A stretch of DNA of 64,000 bases, from the NCBI GenBank assembly GCA_016720075.1, contig JADJXW010000021.1, forward strand, positions 186,001 to 250,000. The letters are read 5' to 3'. The DNA is from Pseudomonadota bacterium. GTDB taxonomy: Bacteria > Pseudomonadota > Gammaproteobacteria > Steroidobacterales > Steroidobacteraceae. Positions 57,220 to 64,000 of the stretch are shown here, piece by piece (position 1 is the first letter of the stretch; every line of letters starts with the position of its first letter). The translations under genes were made by a program, and so were the position numbers. The notes beneath the pieces were generated by a model, which ran no database searches, had not been told where the DNA came from, and saw only the letters and a list, made by a program, of their open reading frames with translations.

Positions 57220-59118
57220 TCAGTCCAGGCAGCGGGCGATCAGCTGCTTGGGCACCGTGGTGCGCGGCACCTTGCGACCTTCGAACCATTCACGCACATC
57301 CACATCGAGCCCCACGCCATGCATGTAGTTGTAGAGCGCCTTGCGCAGGCCCGCGCCGAGGAAATCATGATCGGTGCCGACCGGATCATCGAAGGGCAGG
57401 TCGTTGTGCGCGAAGGTAATGCTGGCAGGAGGCTTGAGCGTGATGCCGTAGGCTTCAGGGTTCAGCCCGATGGGCGAGTGCGCCGTGGCCGCGAAGCGAT
57501 GCCAGTATGCCGAGTGGATGCAGCCGGCGGCGAAGAGCTGTCGCACGCGCTCCAGCGCATCGACCGTATCCTGCGTGGTCTCGGTGGGAAAGCCATACAT
57601 CAGGTAGGCGTGCACCAGGATGCCGGCATCGCTGAACGCGCGCGTGACGCGCGCCACCTGTTCCACTGTCACGCCCTTCTTCATCAGCTGCAGCAGACGG
57701 TCCGAAGCCACTTCAAGCCCACCGCTCACCGCCACGCAGCCGGACTGCGCCAGCAGCGAAGTGAGTTCGGGCGTGAAGGATTTCTCGAAGCGGATGTTGC
57801 CCCACCAGGTGATGCTGAGCTTGTCTTCGATGAGCTGCTTCGCCAGCGCGCGCATGCCCGCGGGCGGCGCGGCCTCATCCACCAGGTGAAAGCCGCTCTC
57901 GCCCGTTTCCGCCACCAGCGAGCGGATGCGCTGCATCACGATGTCGGTGCCAGGCCGGTCATAGCGACCGATGTAGTCCAGCGACACATCGCAGAACGTG
58001 CACTTCTTCCAGTAGCAGCCATGCGCCAGCGTCAGCTTGTTCCAGCGCCCGTCGGACCAGAAGCGGTGCATGGGATTGAGCATCTCCAGCACAGATACAT
58101 AGTCGCCGAGCGGCAGGCCGTCGTAGGTGGGAATGCCGGTGTCGCGCTGGGGGAAATCATGCTGCGTGGGATCGTGCTCGAACAGGACGCGCCCCTCGCG
58201 GCGCACCCAGGTGCGCACCAGCGGATGCGGCTGACCGCGCAGGCGGTGCAGCAGGTTCAGCAGCGGTCGCTCGCCGTCATCCAGCGTCACATAGTCGAAG
58301 TAGTCGAACACGCGCGGCTCGGCCAGCGTGCGCAGCTCGGTATTCACCCAGCCACCGCCCAGCACCAGCGTGATGCCAGGCGCGGCGGCACGCAACACCT
58401 GAGCCATGCGGAAGGCGCCGTAGACATTGCCGGGAAAAGGTGCGGTGATGGCCACGACGTCCGGTGTGTGCGCGGCCAGCAGGCCGCGCGTAATGTCGTC
58501 GAGCGCCTCGTCGATCAGTGTCGATTCGCCGGTGAGCGCCGCGTGCAGCGGATCGAAGCTGGGCGCGCTGGCCGCCAGCTTCTCGCCATAGCGCGCCAGT
58601 TCGAAGCGCGGATCGATGCCGACGCGCCACACATCGGCCAGGTCATCCACGAACAGGCTGGCCAGGTACCGCGCCTGCTCGGTGGTACCCAGCGCGCCGA
58701 AGGCTTCGTGCAGCGCCTCTTCATCGAGCGCTGCGAAACGCGGACCCTCCGGCAGGAACTGGCGGCTGACGATGCGCAGCGCCAGCGTGGGGTCGCGGTG
58801 CTGCAGGAACCGGATGACCGGCTCCACGGTTTCGACATAGCGCTCCGCGTGCTCGAGAAAGTGCGTGATGGCCGCCGGCGCGGCCACGCGGCGCTTGCCA
58901 CGGCCCAATGCCCGGGCCCGCTGGCGCAGCTCCGCGGCCATGCGCTCCACCATCGGCGCCGAGAACAGCCGCAGGAACAGCGCGATCGAGGCATCGGCCT
59001 GCGTGACGGTCAGATCCAGCGCCGCGGCATGCTGGCGCAGGAAGCCGGTGAGGTACGCCGTCGCGGGGTACGGCGTATTCAGCTGGATCATCGGCGGGGT
59101 GACGAGCAGGCAGCGCAT
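57220..59118 (-). CDS. B12-binding-domain radical SAM protein
   Basis: 632 aa. The N-terminal half has the Rossmann-like B12-binding region (VVAITAPFPGNVYGAFRMAQVLRAAAPGITLVLGGGWVNTELR). The radical SAM barrel follows with its [4Fe-4S] motif GCYWKKCTFCD; the first two Cys are four residues apart, one more than in the usual CxxxCxxC. Later blocks include WWGNIRFEKSFTPELTSLLAQSGCVAVSGGLEVASDRLLQLMKKGVT and the SAM-binding YLMYGFPTETTQDT. A long C-terminal extension (residues 540-632) ends the protein. Substrate unknown. Such enzymes include methylases and cyclisation enzymes. It precedes the pseudouridine synthase by 11 bp. Confidence 0.88.
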   Translation of the reverse strand: MRCLLVTPPMIQLNTPYPATAYLTGFLRQHAAALDLTVTQADASIALFLRLFSAPMVERMAAELRQRARALGRGKRRVAAPAAITHFLEHAERYVETVEPVIRFLQHRDPTLALRIVSRQFLPEGPRFAALDEEALHEAFGALGTTEQARYLASLFVDDLADVWRVGIDPRFELARYGEKLAASAPSFDPLHAALTGESTLIDEALDDITRGLLAAHTPDVVAITAPFPGNVYGAFRMAQVLRAAAPGITLVLGGGWVNTELRTLAEPRVFDYFDYVTLDDGERPLLNLLHRLRGQPHPLVRTWVRREGRVLFEHDPTQHDFPQRDTGIPTYDGLPLGDYVSVLEMLNPMHRFWSDGRWNKLTLAHGCYWKKCTFCDVSLDYIGRYDRPGTDIVMQRIRSLVAETGESGFHLVDEAAPPAGMRALAKQLIEDKLSITWWGNIRFEKSFTPELTSLLAQSGCVAVSGGLEVASDRLLQLMKKGVTVEQVARVTRAFSDAGILVHAYLMYGFPTETTQDTVDALERVRQLFAAGCIHSAYWHRFAATAHSPIGLNPEAYGITLKPPASITFAHNDLPFDDPVGTDHDFLGAGLRKALYNYMHGVGLDVDVREWFEGRKVPRTTVPKQLIARCLD

Positions 59119-59232
59119 GGCGCAGCAGCGTAACGCAGAGCTCCGCCCCGGACATCATCGATCGTAGATCACAGGCCCAAGGCAATCCGCCATGCGCTTG
59201 TCGAAGCAGAAACCCTCGGCCTAACATGGCGC

Positions 59233-59625
59233 ATGAAAGCCGCACTGATCGTCGTGCTGAGCCTGAGCCTCGTGTCCACGGGATGCACGACATCCCGGTG
59301 GGTCAGCCTGCCACAGCCACCTGGCACCAGCGCCCCCCGTTTGGAAATCGGCGAGAAGGTCACCCTCACCATGAAGTCGACTGACAGGCAGCGGTTGAAG
59401 GTTGAAGCGGTAGACGCCAGCACCCTGACGGGCACCACGCTGGATTCACCCCGGGGCCGGGTCGTCCAGGTATCGCTGGCCGACGTGGAGTCGATGACCG
59501 CAACACGATTCAGTGGTGGCAAGACGCTCGGGCTGGCGGCGGGGGTGGTAGCCGGTGTACTGGCTCTTAGGGTAGCCGCCCTCTACGCCACGGTGAATAC
59601 ATGCGAGGACTGCGCGGGCGACTGA
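59233..59625 (+). CDS. Small lipoprotein, related to the one at 54756
   Basis: 130 aa. Lipobox SLVSTGC puts the lipidated Cys at about residue 17. The mature domain runs GEKVTLTMKSTDRQRLKVEAVDASTLTGTTLDSPRGRVVQVSLADVESMTATRFSGG, then a hydrophobic helix (LGLAAGVVAGVLALRVAAL) and a terminal CEDCAGD. The layout and length are the same as in the lipoprotein at 54756, so the two are paralogs. It stands alone between the radical SAM gene and hrpA. Function unknown. Confidence 0.78.
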   Translation: MKAALIVVLSLSLVSTGCTTSRWVSLPQPPGTSAPRLEIGEKVTLTMKSTDRQRLKVEAVDASTLTGTTLDSPRGRVVQVSLADVESMTATRFSGGKTLGLAAGVVAGVLALRVAALYATVNTCEDCAGD

Positions 59626-59680
59626 GCGTCATCGCGACCAGATAGAGCGGGAGGCAAATGGGCCGGTACACTGCGCCGCC

Positions 59681-62600
59681 ATGCCGCCCGATCCCCTCGA
59701 AACCTGCCTGCGCCGCGACCAGCACCGGCTGCGCCGCGAGCGCGACCGGCTGCGCGGCCAGCAGCTGCGGGGAACCGACGTGGCGGCGGCCGAAAAGGCA
59801 CTGGCCGAACGGATCGCGGCCTCGGCGGACGCGCGTGCCCGCCGCGCGCAGAGCGTGCCGGCGCTGGTGTATCCGGACGACCTGCCGGTGTCACAGCATC
59901 GCGAGGAAATCCGCCGCGCCATCGAGGCACATCCGGTCGTGATCCTGGCCGGCGAGACCGGCTCCGGAAAAACCACGCAGCTGCCGAAGATCTGCCTCGA
60001 AGCCGGGCGCGGCGTCGCTGGCGTGATCGGGCACACGCAGCCGCGCCGCATCGCCGCGCGCGCGGTGGCCGCGCGCATCGCCGAGGAGCTGAAGGTCTCG
60101 CTGGGTGAGCTGGTGGGCTACAAGCTGCGCTTCCAGGATCGAAGCCGTCCCGAGGGGCTCATCAAGCTGATGACCGACGGCATCCTGCTGGCCGAGACGC
60201 AGGGCGACCGGTTCCTGGATCACTACGACACGATCATCGTGGATGAAGCCCACGAGCGCTCGCTGAATATCGACTTCCTGCTCGGGTACCTGAAGTGGCT
60301 GATGCCGCGCCGGCCCGACCTGAAGGTGATCATCACCTCGGCCACCATCGATACGGAACGCTTCTCGAAGCACTTCGGCGAGGCGCCGATCATCAACGTG
60401 TCGGGTCGCAGCTATCCGGTGGAGGTGCGCTACCGCGAGGTGGAGCGCGACGAGGAAGATGACGAAACGGATTCGCTGGAGCAGGACGCCATCCTGGCCG
60501 CGGTCGATGAACTGTGGCGCGACCAGAATGGCGACATCCTGGTGTTCCTTTCCGGCGAGCGCGAGATCCGCGAAACCACCGAATCGCTGCGCAAGCACCA
60601 TCCGCACGGCTGCGAGATCCTGCCGCTGTACTCCCGCCTGGCGCAGGAGGAACAGCAGCGCGTGTTCCGGCTGTCGGGCAAGCGGCGCATCGTGCTGGCC
60701 ACCAACGTGGCCGAGACTTCGCTGACCGTGCCGGGCATCCGCGCGGTGATCGACACCGGCGTTGCCCGCATCAGCCGCTATTCACATCGCAGCCGGCTGC
60801 AGCGCCTGCCCATCGAGAAGATCTCGCAGGCCAGCGCCAACCAGCGCGCGGGCCGCTGCGGACGCGTCGGCCCCGGCATCGCGATCCGGCTGTATTCGGA
60901 AGAGGACTACCAGGCGCGCCCGGCCTTCACCGAGCCCGAGATCCAGCGCACGAACCTGGCGGCTGTCATCCTGCAGATGCATTCGCTGAAGCTGGGCGAC
61001 ATCGAGGCCTTTCCATTCGTGGAACCACCCGATGCGCGCTACATCCGCGATGGCGCGCGCACGCTGCGCGAACTGGGCGCACTGACGGAAGAGGGCGTCC
61101 TTACCGAGATGGGTCGACGTCTGTCGCGGCTGCCGCTCGATCCACGGCTGGGTCGCATCCTGCTGGCCGGCGCCGACGAGAACTGCCTGGAGGAGATTGC
61201 GCTCATTGCCTCGGCGCTGTCGGTGCCGGATCCGCGCGATCGCCCCGCCGACAAGCAGACCCAGGCCGACCAGAAGCACGCACCGTTCCGCGACGAGAAG
61301 TCCGACTTCCTGTCGCTGCTGAACCTGTGGCGGGCCTTCGAGAAAGCGCGCGCGGAGCTGTCGCGCGCGAAGCTGCGCGGCTGGTGCAAGGAGCATTTCC
61401 TATCGTACCTGCGACTCACCGAATGGCACGACGTTCATGGCCAGGTGATGGAAGTGGTGAAGGGGGAGCTGGCGCTGCGGCTGAATACCCAACCCGGCCA
61501 GTACGAGCCCATCCATCGCGCGCTGCTGGCCGGATTGATCTCGCAGGTGGCCGAGCGCAAGGAGCAGGCCGAGTATCTGGGCGCCAATGGCACCAAGCTC
61601 CACATCCATCCGGGCTCGGGGCAGTTCAAGGCCAAGCCTCCGTGGATCGTCAGCGCCGAGCAGGTGCAGACCACCAAGGTCTATGCGCGCAACGTGGCAC
61701 GGATCGATCCGCGCTGGGTCGAAGAGGTGGGCGAGCATCTGGTCCGCCGCCAGCACTACGAGCCGCACTGGGAACGAAAGGCGGGCCGCGCTGCCGTCTA
61801 TGAACGCGTGACGCTGTACGGACTCACCTTGTCGGCGGGTCGCAGCGTGCCCTTCGAGCGTGTCGATCCCAAGGCGGCACGCGAGATGTTCATCCGGCAC
61901 GCGCTGGTGCGCATGGAATACGACTCGCGCGCGCCGTTCTTCGCCCACAACCTGAAGCTGCTGGAGGAAGCCGAGTACCTGCAGCAGAAGGGCAGGCGCG
62001 TGGACTTGCTGGGCGACGAGGAGCAACTCTATGCGTTCTTCGAGGCGCGAGTGCCTGCCAACATCTCAACATCGGCCGCTTTCGAACGCTGGCGGCGCGA
62101 GGCCGAGGCGAAGGAACCCAGGCTGCTGTGGCTGACAGAGAAGGACATCGCGGCCGGTGATGCGCAGCTCGAGGCCGATCGGTTCCCGGATCACCTGTCC
62201 GCCGGTCCGCTGGTGGTGCAGCTTCGCTATCGCTTCGAGCCGGGGCATGAGGATGACGGCGTTTCGGCGCTGATCCCGCTGCATGTGCTGAACCAGGTGC
62301 CCGAGGAACCGTTCGCATGGCTCGCGCCCGGGTTCCTTGAAGAGAAGGTGACGGCGCTGGTGCGCTCGCTCCCCAAGCAGCTGCGCGTGAATTTCGTGCC
62401 GGTGCCCGATGCGGTGGCGAAGGTGATGCCGCTGCTGGATCCGGGGAGAGGTTCGCTGTACGCCCAGATGGCCGATGCGCTGTCGCGCACTGGCGGCGTG
62501 CGCGTGCCCCGCGATTCGTTCCGGGAAGATGTGCTGCCGCCGCATCTGCGCATGAACTTCCTGCTGCTGGATGAACACGACAAGGTGATCGCCCGTTCGC

Positions 62601-63562
62601 GCAGTCTCTCGCAGCTCCGCGCCCAGCATGCCGGCGCCTCGCAGCAGGAATACGCCAGGCAGTCGCAGATCACCACCGGCGCCCGCGCCTGGGAATTCGG
62701 CGATCTGCCGGAACAGCAGCAGATCCGCCAGGGTCCACGAGCGCAGGTGGGCTTTCCGGCGCTGGTCGATGAAGGCGCCACCGTTGGCGTGCGCGCCTTC
62801 GCAACACCTGCCGAAGCCGAAGCCAGCCAGGAGCGCGGCGCCGCGCGGCTGGTGCAGCTGGCCATGGCCCGCGACATGAAGTCGCTGCGAAGGGACCTGG
62901 CCGTGAACGTGCAGGGCGAAATGGTGTATCGGACGCTGGAGCCGCACCCGCTGCTGCACAAGGACCTGGCGACGGGCCGCGACCTGCGTGATGACCTGCT
63001 CGATCGGGTGGTGATGACGGTGTTCCTCGACGGCCGCGAGCCACTGCGCTCCGCCGCATCGGTGGATGCGCGCATCGCGGCGCATCGCGCTGGCATCGGC
63101 CTGCCGCTGGGAGAAATCTCGCGCACGGTGCAGCTGGCCCTCGAGCGGCTGGCGCGCATCCGCATCGCACTGCCGAAGGCGCATCCGGCCACCGCGGCCG
63201 ATCTGCGCGCGCAGCTTTCGTGGCTGGTGCCGGCCGGCTTCCTGCTGGTCACGCCCTGGGAGCGGCTGAAGGAATACCCGCGCTACCTGCAGGCCATCGA
63301 GCAGCGGCTGGAGAAGCACGGTCGCGATCCGAAGCGCGACGCGCAGCTCGTTGCGCAGGTCGCGCCACTGGAGGCCCGCTACCGCGAGCGCGTAAAGATG
63401 GAGCGCGGCGCGAGGGCGCCCGAAAGAGATGAGTACCGCTGGCTGCTCGAGGAACTGCGCGTGTCGCTGTTTGCCCAGCAGCTCAAGACGCGAGTGCCGG
63501 TGTCGGCACGCAGGCTGGACGACGCCTGGGCAGCGCGGGAAACTGCTGTGCCGCGCGCATGA
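59681..63562 (+). CDS. hrpA: ATP-dependent RNA helicase HrpA
   Basis: 1293 aa, typical length. DEAH-box helicase: Walker A GETGSGKTTQLP at about residues 89-100, DEAH (IIVDEAHERSLNIDFLLGYLKWL), SAT motif (VIITSATIDTERFSKHFG), ATNVAETSLTVPGI and QRAGRCGRVGPGIAIRLYSEEDY. After the HA2/OB-fold region comes the long HrpA C-terminal domain (DUF3418-like, from about residue 700) with LRMNFLLLDEHDKVIARSRSLSQL. It unwinds RNA and rescues stalled ribosomes in E. coli. It is preceded by a 55-bp gap with no obvious operator. Confidence 0.97.
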   Translation: MPPDPLETCLRRDQHRLRRERDRLRGQQLRGTDVAAAEKALAERIAASADARARRAQSVPALVYPDDLPVSQHREEIRRAIEAHPVVILAGETGSGKTTQLPKICLEAGRGVAGVIGHTQPRRIAARAVAARIAEELKVSLGELVGYKLRFQDRSRPEGLIKLMTDGILLAETQGDRFLDHYDTIIVDEAHERSLNIDFLLGYLKWLMPRRPDLKVIITSATIDTERFSKHFGEAPIINVSGRSYPVEVRYREVERDEEDDETDSLEQDAILAAVDELWRDQNGDILVFLSGEREIRETTESLRKHHPHGCEILPLYSRLAQEEQQRVFRLSGKRRIVLATNVAETSLTVPGIRAVIDTGVARISRYSHRSRLQRLPIEKISQASANQRAGRCGRVGPGIAIRLYSEEDYQARPAFTEPEIQRTNLAAVILQMHSLKLGDIEAFPFVEPPDARYIRDGARTLRELGALTEEGVLTEMGRRLSRLPLDPRLGRILLAGADENCLEEIALIASALSVPDPRDRPADKQTQADQKHAPFRDEKSDFLSLLNLWRAFEKARAELSRAKLRGWCKEHFLSYLRLTEWHDVHGQVMEVVKGELALRLNTQPGQYEPIHRALLAGLISQVAERKEQAEYLGANGTKLHIHPGSGQFKAKPPWIVSAEQVQTTKVYARNVARIDPRWVEEVGEHLVRRQHYEPHWERKAGRAAVYERVTLYGLTLSAGRSVPFERVDPKAAREMFIRHALVRMEYDSRAPFFAHNLKLLEEAEYLQQKGRRVDLLGDEEQLYAFFEARVPANISTSAAFERWRREAEAKEPRLLWLTEKDIAAGDAQLEADRFPDHLSAGPLVVQLRYRFEPGHEDDGVSALIPLHVLNQVPEEPFAWLAPGFLEEKVTALVRSLPKQLRVNFVPVPDAVAKVMPLLDPGRGSLYAQMADALSRTGGVRVPRDSFREDVLPPHLRMNFLLLDEHDKVIARSRSLSQLRAQHAGASQQEYARQSQITTGARAWEFGDLPEQQQIRQGPRAQVGFPALVDEGATVGVRAFATPAEAEASQERGAARLVQLAMARDMKSLRRDLAVNVQGEMVYRTLEPHPLLHKDLATGRDLRDDLLDRVVMTVFLDGREPLRSAASVDARIAAHRAGIGLPLGEISRTVQLALERLARIRIALPKAHPATAADLRAQLSWLVPAGFLLVTPWERLKEYPRYLQAIEQRLEKHGRDPKRDAQLVAQVAPLEARYRERVKMERGARAPERDEYRWLLEELRVSLFAQQLKTRVPVSARRLDDAWAARETAVPRA

Positions 63563-63602
63563 GGGTTACCATGCGCAGCATGCCTGAGGCAGGGGAATGG
63601 CG

Positions 63603-64000
63603 ATGAAGATGAACCGGGTCATGATGTCTGTGTTTCTTCTGGCCGCGGTCATGTTGGCGATCGCTCCAACCGGCAACGCGCAATCCACCCCCTCCAGCGC
63701 CAGCGCCGCGCGCCTTGCCGCACTCGAAGACCGTGAAGCCATCCGGCTCGTGCTGCGGGACTACGGCCGGCTGCTCGACGAACGGCGGTTCGATGAATTC
63801 GGGCGGCTGTTCGCCGAAGACGGCGAGTATGTTGCCGGCGCCACCACGCGCGGGCCGAAGGCCATTGCCGACGGCCTGCGGCGCACCTTCGCCGGCAACT
63901 CGCTGGGCCTGGCGGAGCCGAACTTCCATGTGCTGTTCAACGAACGCATCACGCTGGCTGGCGCCAAGGCCGTGGCCTCCAGCCAGTCGTTCTTCGTCGC
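63603..64000 (+). CDS. Secreted SnoaL/NTF2-like protein (partial, 3' end beyond window)
   Basis: The visible 132 codons start at ATG 63603 (an in-frame ATG at 63597 is too close to the AGGGGA site). A signal peptide (MKMNRVMMSVFLLAAVMLAIAPTGNA) leads into a SnoaL-like cone: LAALEDREAIRLVLRDYGRLLDERRFDEFGRLFAEDGEYVAG, then GPKAIADGLRRTFA and FHVLFNERITLAGAKAVASSQSFF. Members hydrolyse or bind small molecules and many have no known substrate. The stop codon is off the right edge. Confidence 0.85.
   Translation, partial: MKMNRVMMSVFLLAAVMLAIAPTGNAQSTPSSASAARLAALEDREAIRLVLRDYGRLLDERRFDEFGRLFAEDGEYVAGATTRGPKAIADGLRRTFAGNSLGLAEPNFHVLFNERITLAGAKAVASSQSFFV

Overview
The window looks like the replication-origin region of a high-GC gammaproteobacterial chromosome. 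The core is mnmE-yidC-yidD-rnpA-rpmH on the minus strand facing away from dnaA-dnaN-recF-gyrB on the plus strand. A gammaproteobacterial GyrB of about 810 codons and two parS sites of the Pseudomonas type (TGTTCCACGTGGAAC core) support this. The accessory content (DUF1592/DUF1552 secreted proteins, DUF3604, carotenoid oxygenase, sulfatase, TonB receptor, many Tat signals) suggests a free-living environmental heterotroph, perhaps of the Steroidobacterales/Nevskiales kind. That assignment is inference, as no rRNA is present.

Layout. 1-362: glycine-rich RRM protein running off the left edge. 598-6738 (minus): a tightly overlapping four-gene operon of a planctomycete-type cytochrome protein (DUF1592), DUF1552, an ankyrin-repeat protein and a metallo-beta-lactamase-fold protein with a degraded metal site. 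6866-13828: esterase, small membrane protein, ECF sigma factor with a membrane partner, outer-membrane phospholipase A, Tat-linked amidohydrolase, lipoprotein and PEBP-like protein. 13952-17603: DUF3604, PpiC-type isomerase and HupE/UreJ-like protein, coupled by GTGA overlaps. 17623-30004: the origin region, with a carotenoid oxygenase inserted between rpmH and dnaA, a DUF3237 gene between recF and gyrB, an oriC candidate between dnaA and dnaN, and two parS sites inside recF.

30017-36654: DoxX/DUF805 fusion, sulfatase and TetR, divergent from a large TonB-dependent receptor. 36852-46749: paired membrane proteins, ACT plus PFL (UPF0210), SDR, MetE-like protein, sorbosone-type dehydrogenase, DUF3617, MFS transporter, P460-type cytochrome and CAP protein. 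46886-51720: His/Gly-rich PadR regulator with DUF2218, then a flavoprotein and cytochrome c resembling 4-cresol/eugenol hydroxylase, followed by an SDR with a zinc-ribbon-like segment. 51800-55148: MscS-like channel, MgtE-N/CBS-like protein, divergent MgtE transporter and a lipoprotein, all overlapping. 55181-64000: tandem GFA protein (frameshifted), ccdAB toxin-antitoxin, RsuA-family pseudouridine synthase, B12-type radical SAM protein, a second small lipoprotein, HrpA helicase and a partial SnoaL-like protein.

An important caveat: several reading frames that should be intact are broken by small indels in GC-rich tracts. gyrB has four, rpmH one and the GFA gene one, and mnmE has no ordinary start codon. 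Because gyrB and rpmH are essential, residual sequencing or assembly errors are the simplest explanation. No tRNA, rRNA, CRISPR array, prophage or insertion sequence was recognised, and no gene-free stretch exceeds 300 bases.
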